The translations under genes and the position numbers were made by a program. 64,000 nucleotides of DNA from Mycolicibacterium stellerae (lineage in GTDB: Bacteria; Actinomycetota; Actinomycetes; Mycobacteriales; Mycobacteriaceae): positions 1 to 64,000 of the forward strand of contig NZ_RARC01000021.1 of assembly GCF_003719305.1 (NCBI RefSeq), in the 5' to 3' direction. The notes under the pieces are model-generated. The model did no database searches. It was not told the DNA's origin and saw only the letters and a program-made list of their open reading frames with translations. Positions 1 to 8,631 of this stretch are shown piece by piece (position 1 is the stretch's first letter; each line of letters opens with the position of its first letter).

Positions 1-2
1 CC

Positions 3-215
3 ATGAAACGACACCTTGAATTAGCTGGTATCGCGCCGCTGTCTGCAGGTCTGGCGTCCGGCGGCGGAATGGTCGGGCCCGGCATCGCCAGTGCTGACCC
101 GCCCTCTCCGCCCGGCGCGCCCTGCTTCGGTCCCCGGCGGCCCGCCACTACCGCCGCCTCCTCCGCCGTGCCCGCCGTTCGCCCCCTGCGGGCCCTTCTG
201 ATCGAGGACGTTTGA
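3..215 (+). CDS. Small Pro/Ala-rich exported protein (hypothetical)
   Basis: A 70-residue reading frame whose N-terminus looks like a signal peptide: basic MKRH start, an Ala/Gly/Leu-rich segment, then an A-S-A-D cleavage-like motif near residue 30, followed by a Pro-rich tail. Short proteins of this build (signal peptide plus Pro-rich mature part) are common in mycobacteria. The tail becomes Arg/Ala/Leu-rich near the end, so a frameshift in a longer Pro-rich protein is possible. The ATG is at the window edge, so the ribosome binding site cannot be judged. No function can be assigned. Confidence 0.4.
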   Translation: MKRHLELAGIAPLSAGLASGGGMVGPGIASADPPSPPGAPCFGPRRPATTAASSAVPAVRPLRALLIEDV

Positions 216-217
216 CC

Positions 218-267
218 GGGGACCTCTGAGCTGGCGCGAGCGGTGAGTCGCAAGCCCGGAGGTCCCC
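218..267. terminator. Inverted repeat after the small secreted-protein ORF
   Basis: GGGGACCTC at 218-226 pairs exactly with GAGGTCCCC at 259-267 across a 32-base loop, 3 bases after the stop of the preceding ORF. There is no T-run. It could act as a terminator between this ORF and the convergent TetR gene, but the long loop makes that uncertain. Confidence 0.3.
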
Positions 268-306
268 GCTCACATCCCCGGCGCATGATGTAACTCGAGC
301 CGGGGC

Positions 307-879
307 TCAGTCGTGGTGTGGTGCGATGATCCGCGCCGCGGCTTCGACCGCATCCGCGCGTCGGGACGCCATGGTGGCGTCGTCGGCGTCGGCGGCCTCG
401 GGATCCGGCCAATGCGCCCAGGCCATTCCGATGCCAAGAAGCATGGCTAGCAGATCGGCTGGCTTCCACCTGGTGTCGACCCGGCCACTGGCCTGAGCAT
501 CGGCGATCGCGGTCATGTCGCGTTCATGAACGGCCTGGCCCTCCCACTCCGGTGCCTGCAGACGCAGTCCCTCCAGCCGGGCCCAGGTGATCATGCGGAG
601 GTGCTCGGGGCGGGAGCGGGCCAGGTCGAAGATCTCGCCTGCGAATTCGGCCACCGCCTCGGGGCGCACGACGACGGAGTCGAAGAACTCGGCGCCGTCG
701 GCGCTCACCACCTGACGAAACAGCGCCTCCTTGTCGCCGAAGTGAGCGTAGAGACGCTCCTTGCTGGCATGCGCCATCTTGGCGATCCGGTCGATCCTTG
801 CTCCGGCCAGCCCGTACTGCGCGAATTCGTTCCGCGCGGCACTGAGGATCTCGTCGCGAAGCTGGTCGCCAGTTCTCAC
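307..879 (-). CDS. TetR/AcrR-family transcriptional regulator
   Basis: 190 residues. The N-terminal helix-turn-helix is typical of TetR (DQLRDEILSAARNEFAQYG, then a recognition-helix region ending SKERLYAHFGDKEALF at about residues 40-55), followed by an all-helical ligand-binding domain. It starts at a GTG (879) and is divergent from the methyltransferase/acyltransferase genes. The gap between them holds a perfect 16-bp palindrome 17 bases from this start, so it probably represses itself and the divergent operon. The same operator half-sites occur upstream of the paralogous methyltransferase at 11.9 kb, which has no regulator of its own facing it, so this protein may control both loci (inference). 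Confidence 0.85.
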   Translation of the reverse strand: MRTGDQLRDEILSAARNEFAQYGLAGARIDRIAKMAHASKERLYAHFGDKEALFRQVVSADGAEFFDSVVVRPEAVAEFAGEIFDLARSRPEHLRMITWARLEGLRLQAPEWEGQAVHERDMTAIADAQASGRVDTRWKPADLLAMLLGIGMAWAHWPDPEAADADDATMASRRADAVEAAARIIAPHHD

Positions 880-895
880 AGCAACATCATAACCA

Positions 896-911
896 AACGA
901 ACCGGTTCGTT
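896..911. promoter_or_regulatory. TetR operator palindrome AACGAACCGGTTCGTT
   Basis: Perfect 16-bp palindrome (AACGAA-CCGG-TTCGTT) between the divergent TetR and methyltransferase genes. The same half-sites with a 4-bp spacer recur at 11888-11903. It is not a LexA box, whose spacing is TCGAAC-N4-GTTCGA. Confidence 0.7.
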
Positions 912-953
912 CGCTATATTGGAAGTATCAGTTGAGCGCCGAGGGAGACGAAC

Positions 954-1796
954 ATGAACGGCGAGGCTCATACGCCTGTGGCGGTGGCCGCGATGCCACG
1001 GGGTGGGCCCGATGCGTCGTGGCTGGACCGGCTGTTCGAGACCGACGCGTTGGAGTACACCGATCGCAGCGACGTCTCCGACGAGCTCAAGCAGCGCGTG
1101 ATCACGGGCCTGGACGCCATCGGTGACCGTGTCGGAACGCACCGGTCGTATGCCCAGGTGGCGCTGGGCGTCGTCGCCGACGTTGCGCATCCGCGGATCC
1201 TCGAACTCGGCTCGGGCCACGGCAGGCTCGCTCGGGAAATCCTCGGTCTGCATCCCACGGCAACCGTCACGGCCAGCGACCTTGACCCGACGTCGGTGGC
1301 CAACATGTCCGCGGGTCCGCTCGGGTCCCATCCCCGCGCACGCACCCGGGTCGTCGATGCCACGGCCATCGACTCCCCAGACAACACCTACGACCTGGTC
1401 GTGTTCGCATTGGCCTTTCACCACCTGCCGCCGGAGTTGGCATACCGCGCGATCTCCGAGGCGACCCGGGTCGCGCGCCGCTTCCTGATCATCGACCTGA
1501 AACGCTCCTCGCCCCTTGGCATGGTGGTTCTGCCCTTTGTGATGGCCCCGACATCGCTGGCGCTGATGCCGTTGTCGTCGATCCTTCCGACGATGCACGA
1601 CGGCCTCATCAGCTCACTGCGGGCCTACTCGCGTTCGGCATTCAGCGCGCTCGGTAAGGCTGCCGACCCGAGCATGAACGTCGAGTTCCTCGCCCCACCC
1701 CGGATGGGCTTCGGCCCGCCGTCGCTCACCGCAGTGTTCTCCCGGCCAACCGCAGATTCAAAGGACCACGACGAGAAGGGATCCGAGAATTCATGA
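954..1796 (+). CDS. Class I SAM-dependent methyltransferase
   Basis: 280 residues. SAM-binding motif I is at residues 83-92 (LELGSGHGRL); the acidic end of strand beta-2 (ASDLDPTSV) and a post-I segment (VVDATAI) follow, then the DLVVFALAFHHL region. The fold is that of small-molecule methyltransferases; the substrate is unknown. Its stop overlaps the start of the acyltransferase frame by ATGA (1793-1796), so the two were translationally coupled. A paralog at 11033-11872 shares nearly the whole domain order and is coupled to an acyltransferase in the same way, so the pair is a duplicated cassette, perhaps for a methylated and acylated lipid (inference). Confidence 0.85.
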   Translation: MNGEAHTPVAVAAMPRGGPDASWLDRLFETDALEYTDRSDVSDELKQRVITGLDAIGDRVGTHRSYAQVALGVVADVAHPRILELGSGHGRLAREILGLHPTATVTASDLDPTSVANMSAGPLGSHPRARTRVVDATAIDSPDNTYDLVVFALAFHHLPPELAYRAISEATRVARRFLIIDLKRSSPLGMVVLPFVMAPTSLALMPLSSILPTMHDGLISSLRAYSRSAFSALGKAADPSMNVEFLAPPRMGFGPPSLTAVFSRPTADSKDHDEKGSENS

Positions 1797-2644
1797 ACGC
1801 CCTGTCGAACATCGACGACCTCATCGACCAACCCCCGCGCGTGGCGGCGTGGCGCCGCGTCCTCGACCGAGCGCTGGATGGAATCGCCCCCGTCATCGAC
1901 GCGTCCCGCCCCTTCGTCGCTGGCATCGAGAACCTTCCGCGTGACGGCCGGTTCCTGTTGGTGGGCAACCACACTCAAACCGGAATGGCCGAGGCGTGGC
2001 TCACCAGCCTGGTGGTCCGACGTGCCATCGGCACCCGGGTACGGCCGCTGGCCGTGCGTGACGTGGCGCGCATGCCGGGACCGGTGGCCGACCTGGCCGC
2101 AGCTTATGGAGCCGTCGTCGGTTCACCGGAGAACGCGCGAGAACTCATGGCGCACAACGAGACCGTGCTCGTGTTCCCCGGCGGGGGACGCGAGATCGGA
2201 AAGTTCAAGGGTGAGTAATACAAGCTCAACTGGGAGGGCAGGTCCGGGTTCGCGCGGGTGGCCATCGCCAACGGCTATCCGATCGTGCCTGTCGGCCACG
2301 TCGGCGGTGATGACATCTATCACAGCCTCACCGCGCGCGACAGCGCCCTTGGCAGAGCGATTCTCGCGGTCAGCTCGAGGCTGACCGGACGGCCGGACAT
2401 GGCCTTGCCCATGGTGCGCGGCATCGGTCCGACACTGATTCCCAGCCCGCAACGGATGTACCTGCAGTTCGGGGCACCCATCGACACCACGGTTCCGGCC
2501 GATGTGTCCGAGGACGAATGGGTTACGCAGGTCAAGAAGAGGACCCAAACCGAATTGGAAGCCGTGTTGGCCCAGCTGTTAGCGGTGCGCGAAGGCGACC
2601 CCTACCGCGCGCTCAATCCGCTGGCCCGCCACCGAGCGGCCTAG
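1793..2644 (+). pseudogene. Acyltransferase (LPLAT/MGAT-like) interrupted by an in-frame TAA
   Basis: The frame encodes 283 residues if one stop codon (TAA, 2216-2218) is ignored. Residues before the stop (PGGGREIGKFKGE) and after it (YKLNWEGRSGFARVAIANGYPIVPVGHVGGDD) align without a gap to the intact paralog at 10161-11036, where the stop position is Glu in GEEYQLKW. One G-to-T change in a GAA codon explains it. The first half keeps the NHTQTGM acyltransferase motif but loses the rest of the active domain; the second half has a GTG at 2258 that could restart translation. The frame ends by sharing CTAG with the convergent CotH gene. A sequencing error cannot be excluded. Confidence 0.8.
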
Positions 2645-4080
2645 AGTGCCTCGAGGCTGTTCATCCGCTTGGTGATCCACGCGTCCACGGTGCCGACCGC
2701 AGTCGAAAGTTCCTGCTCGTCAAGCCCATCCGTGATGGGAACCGTGGCGGCGATGTCGTGGAGCATGGTCTTGGCCGCTCCGTCGCCGAACATCTGGTCG
2801 TACAGCTCCCAGTAGACGTCGCGGTAGGTCGCGGCCCACACCTCCGATTCGAGAAACCGGGTCTTGAGCTGATTGCCGAACTGCGGCGCCTGGCCGCCGG
2901 CGGGCATCATGCCCTCGACGCCCTCCGGCGGTCCCATCTTCACGTCCTCGCCGGGAAGGGTCGCCGTGTCGCCGCTCATCGCCAGGTTGAGATCCCATGA
3001 CACGACGGAGATCTTCTCGGCTGACAGGTCGTACCAGAGGTAGTAGTTCTGCCCGGGCCCCCCCATGTCGTCGCCATTGACGAGCAGATTCTGGGTGGCG
3101 AGATAACGAGCCAGCGAATCGGTGTCGACCCGGTCCGACAGGTGTGCGTCGAACTCCTTCTGGTCGGCGCCATCCAACCAAGCCAACAGGTTGATTATCG
3201 GCTGCAGATTGCCGTCGTCCACGGCATTGATCTGCTTGAATTGGTCAGCGTAGACCGACTGGTCGACGCCGCGATACTCCAGGCGCGAGTTCGCATCCGC
3301 CTTGTACAGGTACCCATCGGTGTCGAACAACGAGTTTGCGTACGTCTCGTCGGGATGCTCTACCAGCAGCCGTGTCGTAGTCTGACCGTTGATCGTGTAG
3401 GCGGCATACGAATAGCGCTGAGTGGGTTGCCCGGTAACCCCGATCAGTGACAGGGAGAGCGCTTCGTTGATCACCGGGGTTCCCGGTCGCACCGACAATT
3501 CGGTGAGTCCCTGATAGCCACGGCCCTCGGCATTTTCGTCGAAGCTGATCAGCAACGGCAACGACGTGGGGTCCTCGGCCGATGCCGTAATCATCCCGGG
3601 GAAACCTGCCGGCGGCGCTTCGTCACCGGCAGGTCTGTGTGCACCAGGTGGGCCTGCGTGGCCGCCACCCAACCCCATCAGCGTCGAGTTGCCCTTGAGA
3701 CGCACTGCGGCGTCACTGATCACCGTGCCGTCTATGACGACGTCCGCAGTCACCCATTTCTTGTCGTCGTCTTTCACGTAGGCCGAGATCATCTGCTGGT
3801 ACTCCGCGTCGGTGATGTCGACGCTGAGCGTATGCGGCACATCGCTGTCGAACAGATCGACGCTGCCAACGACGTTGTCGGTTATCTCCGACCGCATGAT
3901 GGTGACGTCGCCCGTGATGTAGGGCCGGATGCGGCTCTGGCCGAGGGTTGCAGCCAATCCGATGGCGACGGCGATCAGCATCGCCAACAGCTTCCAGTGC
4001 TGACGCAATCGCACGGGCACGCGATGGACGAGGCGTCGCCGCGGTGGCGTGTCGCCTGCGGGCCGGATGACGTCGTGCAT
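2641..4080 (-). CDS. CotH-family kinase-like protein
   Basis: 479 residues: basic cytoplasmic tail, one membrane segment (about residues 31-52), then an extracytoplasmic CotH domain. CotH features include the early VRLKGNSTL segment and the later NGDDMGGPGQNYYLWYD and SVVSWDLNLAM motifs, which hold the metal-binding Asn/Asp residues of CotH kinases. CotH of Bacillus phosphorylates spore-coat proteins; the target here is unknown. An unusual Gly/Pro/His-rich insertion (GGGHAGPPGAHRPAGDEAPPAG) splits the domain near residue 140. It overlaps the DUF4956 gene by one base, third in an operon after VTC-domain and DUF4956 proteins, a combination found together in many bacteria. Confidence 0.85.
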   Translation of the reverse strand: MHDVIRPAGDTPPRRRLVHRVPVRLRQHWKLLAMLIAVAIGLAATLGQSRIRPYITGDVTIMRSEITDNVVGSVDLFDSDVPHTLSVDITDAEYQQMISAYVKDDDKKWVTADVVIDGTVISDAAVRLKGNSTLMGLGGGHAGPPGAHRPAGDEAPPAGFPGMITASAEDPTSLPLLISFDENAEGRGYQGLTELSVRPGTPVINEALSLSLIGVTGQPTQRYSYAAYTINGQTTTRLLVEHPDETYANSLFDTDGYLYKADANSRLEYRGVDQSVYADQFKQINAVDDGNLQPIINLLAWLDGADQKEFDAHLSDRVDTDSLARYLATQNLLVNGDDMGGPGQNYYLWYDLSAEKISVVSWDLNLAMSGDTATLPGEDVKMGPPEGVEGMMPAGGQAPQFGNQLKTRFLESEVWAATYRDVYWELYDQMFGDGAAKTMLHDIAATVPITDGLDEQELSTAVGTVDAWITKRMNSLEAL

Positions 4081-4757
4081 CAGATGTCGGTCTGGTCGTA
4101 TCCGGTAAGCACCGTGACACGCTGGCCGGTGTTCACGGCACTGAGGGCAGCGATCAGTTCGGATCCCTTGCGCCCCTTCTTCATCTGTGCGGAGTAGTAG
4201 AGCTCGTTGAGTGCGCCAGAACGTGCAGACTCCGTCGACACGAGCTCAAACTCGGAGCAGAACTCGATGAGCACGTCCTCGACCCGTGCGGTGTACTCGG
4301 GCTCCGGAGGCACCTGCACCTTGACGACCTGGCGTTGAACATCGAGCTTGAACCAGTTGAACCGGTACATGATCACCAACACCAGGCAGATGACCGCCGT
4401 GGCGACGACCGCCAGCAGATAAAAGCGTGTACCGGTGGTCATGCCGACCGCCATCGCGAGAAAGATGAAACCGACGTCGCGAGTCTCCTTGATGGCGTTG
4501 CGGAATCGGATCACCGAAAGGGCGCCGACGAGCGCGAAGGCGCGGGCGATGTTCGAGCCGACGACGAGCATGATGACCGAGATCACCATGCACACCATCA
4601 CCAAGGTCTGTACATAGGACTGGCTATAGGAGACGTTCTTGTGGGTGTAGCGGTAGACCCACCCGATGATCGATGCCAGCACGAAGGACAGCAATAGCGA
4701 CGCCGCCACGTCGAATACCGTGAACGTGCCGCTGAGATCCTGTAGATCGATGGTCAT
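4080..4757 (-). CDS. DUF4956 membrane protein
   Basis: About 225 residues with four predicted membrane segments in the first 150 residues, including ALVGALSVIRFRNAI, a conserved DUF4956 motif, and a cytoplasmic C-terminal domain of about 80 residues. I chose the ATG at 4757 because AAAGGA lies 9 bases upstream; an in-frame ATG (4775) and TTG (4784) are alternatives. DUF4956 proteins are usually encoded next to VTC-domain proteins, as here, suggesting the pair forms a membrane complex. The function is not established. Confidence 0.85.
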   Translation of the reverse strand: MTIDLQDLSGTFTVFDVAASLLLSFVLASIIGWVYRYTHKNVSYSQSYVQTLVMVCMVISVIMLVVGSNIARAFALVGALSVIRFRNAIKETRDVGFIFLAMAVGMTTGTRFYLLAVVATAVICLVLVIMYRFNWFKLDVQRQVVKVQVPPEPEYTARVEDVLIEFCSEFELVSTESARSGALNELYYSAQMKKGRKGSELIAALSAVNTGQRVTVLTGYDQTDI

Positions 4758-4814
4758 TTCAGCCGGTCCTTTCATGTCTGACAATCAATGTCTGACGAGG
4801 TGGTATGGGCAGCA

Positions 4815-5714
4815 TTACGTTGCGACGAAGTCCATTGCGCTGAAATCGCTGTCCAGTTGCGGTGCGCCGGTGCGCGAACGCGGTGCCATGCCGAAGGCCT
4901 GCACCGACTGGCAGTACTTGGAGATCCGGACCACCGACATGTCGATGCGGGCGGCGAGATCGGTGACCCAGTAGGGCACTCGTTCGTTCGCCTTGATTTC
5001 GACCACCGCCAGCTTGGGCGGGATGATGAACCGGTTCGTCGCGCCGGACGCGAAGCCGAGGTCGCGGTCACGTCCGTGCACCTTGTGGTCGATCGTCACC
5101 CGCAGTCCCAGGTCTGCGTCGCGGCCCACGAACGCCTCCCTCAGATAACCTGTGGTGACGATGGGTCGTAGGTCCAGATTGCCGATCAGCGTCGTCACCT
5201 CATCGACGAAGCCTTTCTGAGATCGGTTACACGGCAAGGCTTCTCGCCTATCAAGCCAGTGCTTCGCGGCGCCGTACGGCAGTTCGATTCGACGCTTCTG
5301 CGTCACACGATTCACCCGCTGCTTGATTTCGACCTGAACGGAGGTCTCGTCGGTGCACTCCGCCGGTTCCCCGTAGAGGCGCATGCGCAGTTTGCGACGG
5401 AACCTCAGCCCCTCGATCTTCTCCCAGTAGAACCGTAAGTTCGCGGTGTCGTAATACAACGACGTCACGGGGTAACCGCCCTGCGGCGAGAACGGATCCG
5501 AAACCATTCGCGCCGTGAGTGCCGAGCGCAGTTCGGGAACCCTGAATTCGTCAAGAAGATACTTGATCTCGTACCGGTTGAACGAGTGCAGTCGGCTCGC
5601 GGTCTGTTGGTAACCGGCCGGTTCTGTGGGCACGTCTTCGTGCGAACGTTGCGGAGATGCGGCCCTTCTCGCGAACCAGGTCTTGAGATCCTTCAACGCC
5701 GCATGCCCTTTCAT
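4815..5714 (-). CDS. VTC-domain (polyphosphate polymerase-fold) protein
   Basis: 299 residues. The VTC tunnel-fold motifs are present in order: RYEIKYLL (about 46), SLYYDT (about 85), the basic FRRKLRMRLYG strand (about 105), VQVEIKQR (about 126) and VVEIKANERVP (about 250). In yeast Vtc4 these basic and acidic residues bind ATP, polyphosphate and metal. Bacterial members linked to DUF4956 and CotH have no proven reaction, so polyphosphate synthesis is only one option. First gene of the VTC-DUF4956-CotH operon. A purine-rich GAGGGGTGA lies upstream of the ATG. Confidence 0.85.
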   Translation of the reverse strand: MKGHAALKDLKTWFARRAASPQRSHEDVPTEPAGYQQTASRLHSFNRYEIKYLLDEFRVPELRSALTARMVSDPFSPQGGYPVTSLYYDTANLRFYWEKIEGLRFRRKLRMRLYGEPAECTDETSVQVEIKQRVNRVTQKRRIELPYGAAKHWLDRREALPCNRSQKGFVDEVTTLIGNLDLRPIVTTGYLREAFVGRDADLGLRVTIDHKVHGRDRDLGFASGATNRFIIPPKLAVVEIKANERVPYWVTDLAARIDMSVVRISKYCQSVQAFGMAPRSRTGAPQLDSDFSAMDFVAT

Positions 5715-5789
5715 CTACGTTCACCCCTCGTTCATAGAGGAAAGCAGGCGCAGCTATGTATGACGTATGAGAGACGTAACCGATCTATA

Positions 5790-6011
5790 TCAAGGCAGCG
5801 GAACGACGGGCGGCGCCGCCTCGTCGTAACCATCCTCGGGAGGCGTCAGCGGCGGCCAGGAAAGTTCTGTGGGCGGCCAGGATTCGATCGAACTGTGACT
5901 CGGTTCGTAATCGTCGTCGTCATCGTCGTCGGCGTGCGCGGTCCATGCGACCCCGACCGCGACGCCAAAGGTCGCCACCAACGCCGCGGCCGATCTCCAC
6001 GCGATGTTCAC
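5790..6011 (-). CDS. Small secreted acidic protein coupled to the MspA-like porin
   Basis: 73 residues starting at GTG 6011, overlapping the stop of the upstream porin gene as GTGA. A signal peptide (VNIAWRSAAALVATFGVAVGVAWTAHA) ends in an A-H-A cleavage site and is followed at once by seven Asp residues. The mature part is about 46 residues, acidic and Pro/Trp-rich, with a short internal repeat (SWPPTEL, SWPPLTP). No known family recognised. The overlap and the export signal argue for co-expression with the porin in the cell envelope. Too short to be called confidently from length alone; the clean signal peptide and coupling are the support. Confidence 0.6.
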   Translation of the reverse strand: MNIAWRSAAALVATFGVAVGVAWTAHADDDDDDDYEPSHSSIESWPPTELSWPPLTPPEDGYDEAAPPVVPLP

Positions 6012-6628
6012 AGCGGAAGTACCTCGCCGTAGACGTTGAGGGCGTCGTCTGACGTATCCGTACTGACGGTTGCGGATGCAAACAGCCGCGCAGTGACTGC
6101 GCCGCCGCACTGGTCGACCTGAACGTGCGCGTCGAGGATCGAGATAGTGGCGACGGACGCCTTGAGCGGCTTGACGCCAAACCCCACTGTGGTGATCCCG
6201 CCGGAGTGCAGTGTCGAACCGATATCGGGACCCAGACCCAGAATGGTGGAGTCGTCGAACAGGTCGGTGTCGAAGTCCAGCCCCAGGTCCAGCCCCTCGC
6301 TGAGGTCGACCTGACAACCGAGCTGCGCGCCCGCAACCAGTTCCCCCGTGTTGACGGGATGATCACCCACGCCCTCGACGGTGAGCGTGAATCTGCCGCT
6401 GAGATAGCCCTCCTTCGACAGGAGGGCGTTAGCCATATTCGGCACCGCATCGATTCGTGCCTCGGTCATCGACAGCGTCACCCGCCATCCGTTGATAGTC
6501 GTCGCGCTCCGGACCACATCTGGCACGGTGACGACTTCGGCGTGTGCCACCGCGACCGATCCACCGAGCACCACGACGCTCACCGCCGCGGCGCCCATTC
6601 CTTTCCGAAAGATCAACTTGCTCAACAC
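6008..6628 (-). CDS. MspA-family outer-membrane porin
   Basis: 206 residues from GTG 6628. The signal peptide (LIFRKGMGAAAVSVVVLGGSVAVAHA) ends in AHA; upstream in-frame codons give no signal-like sequence, so the longer frame to 6829 is rejected. The mature part matches the MspA plan: ATTINGWRVTLSMTEARID, a small-strand GYLSGRFTLTVEG, a TGELVAGAQLGCQVDLS-type strand, and the C-terminal CGGAVTARLFASATVSTDTSDD..VYGE ending. MspA proteins form octameric channels in the mycobacterial outer membrane for small hydrophilic solutes. It precedes and overlaps a small secreted acidic protein gene. Confidence 0.85.
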   Translation of the reverse strand: MLSKLIFRKGMGAAAVSVVVLGGSVAVAHAEVVTVPDVVRSATTINGWRVTLSMTEARIDAVPNMANALLSKEGYLSGRFTLTVEGVGDHPVNTGELVAGAQLGCQVDLSEGLDLGLDFDTDLFDDSTILGLGPDIGSTLHSGGITTVGFGVKPLKASVATISILDAHVQVDQCGGAVTARLFASATVSTDTSDDALNVYGEVLPL

Positions 6629-7103
6629 CCCTGCTCGACGAGTACACGCGCCGGTCCTCGCAACGACACGTCCGTTCCCGCGCAGCTTGCCCCGCCAACA
6701 TGGGCAATTGCTGTCTGGAACGTATCTCCGTGCTGTCCCGTGCCTGGGTCGACGATTGGCGAGTTCGAGGCCCACGTCATCACGCCGTCGAGACGGCTGG
6801 CCCGGGTGGCAGATTGATATGAAAAGCATCGGACTTTCCCAGCATTTGGATAAGTGCGACCGGCACGATCGAGTCGTCTACGCGCGACGGACCAAAACCA
6901 GTGTCGGGTGGTACGTCTCAACGAGATTTCGCGACAACACGATTCGCTCAGCGACGCGTGAGCCGACGGTGCACAGCGTCTTCTTTGCCGACCAACGTCG
7001 GGTTTCGAGCCGCCTGGTGGGCGGGGTCACCCCCCGGGCCCTGCCTACCGGGTTTCGCGCCCGACCCCGTATCTAGGCGTGCTCGCTTGGGCGCTGTCGG
7101 TTC
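6629..7103. other. Gene-free stretch between response regulator and porin
   Basis: 475 bases upstream of the porin and downstream of the response regulator; both genes read leftward. It must hold the porin promoter, but I see no clear -10/-35 pair, strong hairpin or convincing small gene. Open frames here lack signal peptides, ribosome binding sites and family similarity. Confidence 0.5.
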
Positions 7104-7862
7104 CTACCGGGGTTTGATGACATATCCAACGCCTCGGACGGTGTGGATCATCGGTGGTCGATCTGCATCGACCTTCTTGCGAAGGTAGGAGATGTAGAGT
7201 TCAACGACGTTCGAGCGGCCATCGAAATCGTAATCCCAGACATGGTGCAGGATCTGCGATTTGGTGAGTACGCGTCGCGGATTGCGCATGAGCACTCGTA
7301 ACACGGAGAACTCGGTTGCAGTGAGATAGAGGTCTTCGCCTCCGCGCGTTACCTCGTGGCTGTCTTCGTCCAAGACGAGGTCGCCCACCACGAGCTGGCT
7401 GGTTCCGCCGACCACACCGCGTCCCGATCGCTTGACCAAGGCACGCAGGCGAAGGATCATCTCTTCGACGCTGAAGGGCTTGGTGACATAGTCGTCCCCT
7501 CCTGCCGCAAGCCCAGCGATTCGATCCTCCATCGAGTCCTTTGCCGTGAGCAGGAGAACAGGCAACTCTGGCCTGATGCGGTGGAGCTCCTGGAGCACGT
7601 CCAGTCCGCTCATGTCGGGCAACATCAAGTCGAGAACCACCACGTCGGGGCATTCAGCGGAGGCTTGGCGGATCGCCGAGGCACCGTCGCCCACCGTCGA
7701 AACCTCCCAGCCCTCGTACCGCAAGACCATCGAGACGAGATCGCTGAGTGCCGGTTCGTCGTCGACGACGAGGACTTCGATCGGGGAACCGTCGGGGTGG
7801 GTTATGCGGTCGGCGCTGGCCAAAGCAGGAGATCGACGGGCCACTTCACTGGTGTTGTCCAC
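7104..7862 (-). CDS. OmpR/PhoB-family response regulator, TcrX-like
   Basis: 252 residues. Receiver domain about 28-145 with acidic pocket VVDDE, phospho-acceptor Asp78 (VVVLDLMLPD), Thr in LLLTAKD and Lys in YVTKPFS; winged-helix DNA-binding domain about 155-250 ending TVRGVGYVIKPR. It resembles M. tuberculosis TcrX through most of its length. GTG start at 7862. No histidine kinase is adjacent, so it is an orphan here; it follows a DedA gene by 22 bases and is probably co-transcribed with it. Confidence 0.85.
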   Translation of the reverse strand: MDNTSEVARRSPALASADRITHPDGSPIEVLVVDDEPALSDLVSMVLRYEGWEVSTVGDGASAIRQASAECPDVVVLDLMLPDMSGLDVLQELHRIRPELPVLLLTAKDSMEDRIAGLAAGGDDYVTKPFSVEEMILRLRALVKRSGRGVVGGTSQLVVGDLVLDEDSHEVTRGGEDLYLTATEFSVLRVLMRNPRRVLTKSQILHHVWDYDFDGRSNVVELYISYLRKKVDADRPPMIHTVRGVGYVIKPR

Positions 7863-7884
7863 TTATCAATTCTCTAGCAGGTAC

Positions 7885-8544
7885 TTAGCGGTGCCCTGTG
7901 GAAAGTCTATGCGCGGGCTTTGACTGCCCCTGGCGGAACTCGGGAGATTGACGGATTCGCCTCGCGGCTCGGAATCGCCTCGTGGCGCGGTATACGTCGC
8001 GGACGAGCACCACAGTGAGCAATAGAGGCAACACCACGAGTAGCTCGGTGCCGCCGTAATGCACAGCGAGTACCAGCGGCACGCCCCACAGCACCGCTGC
8101 CAGCGTCGCGAAACCAACGAACCGGCCGAAGGATTGGTGTGTCGCGCCGATGATGGCGGGTACGAATCCACGGCCAGGTGGAATCCACCGCTGGATCACC
8201 ACCGCCATCATGCCCCCGCGTGACCGCACCGTGCGGACCGCCTTGGTCGCTTTGCCGCGGCACCGGCGCACGCCGCGCACATTCAGCAACCGGCCGCCGA
8301 ACTGCCGCCCGATCCAGTAACTGAGGACGTCGCCGACTAACGAGGAGACCACGGTGAGCACCAGCAGAAGCCCCAGCGAGGTGCGCCCGTCCACGGTCAA
8401 CAACGCCGCGGTGATCAGGAATGGTTCGGCGACGACGACAACCGCCAGCACCGGCACGGCCGCGGCGACGATGATCGCGGACAGCACAATGTACATGATC
8501 GGCCCGTCTGGAAGCGGAAGGACAGGCAGCGAGATCAACTCCAT
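7885..8544 (-). CDS. DedA-family (SNARE-associated) membrane protein
   Basis: 219 residues with about five hydrophobic segments. The DedA signature is present: VSSLVGDVLSYWIGRQFGGRLL with the conserved Gly-Asp and Tyr-x-x-Gly-Arg, then QRWIPPGRGFVPAIIGATHQSFGRF, which matches the family's R-x-x-P-x-x-R-x-x-x-P-x-x-x-G pattern. DedA proteins are thought to be undecaprenyl-phosphate or phospholipid flippases needed for membrane homeostasis. Basic C-terminal tail. Encoded just upstream of the response regulator on the same strand. Confidence 0.8.
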   Translation of the reverse strand: MELISLPVLPLPDGPIMYIVLSAIIVAAAVPVLAVVVVAEPFLITAALLTVDGRTSLGLLLVLTVVSSLVGDVLSYWIGRQFGGRLLNVRGVRRCRGKATKAVRTVRSRGGMMAVVIQRWIPPGRGFVPAIIGATHQSFGRFVGFATLAAVLWGVPLVLAVHYGGTELLVVLPLLLTVVLVRDVYRATRRFRAARRIRQSPEFRQGQSKPAHRLSTGHR

Positions 8545-8631
8545 AACCGCCTAGCGGTGCTCGAATTCGGTTGATTTTCACAGGCTTTCAATACCGACAG
8601 CCTGCCTCATCCAGTTATGGAAAGCCTGGGG

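Noticed and set aside
896..911. LexA box at the TetR-methyltransferase gap
   Set aside because: The palindrome has spacing AACGAA-N4-TTCGTT, not TCGAAC-N4-GTTCGA.
7040..7115. Repeat of CCTACCGGG-TTT at the end of the response regulator and 60 bases further
   Set aside because: Only about a dozen matching bases; probably coincidence in GC-rich DNA.
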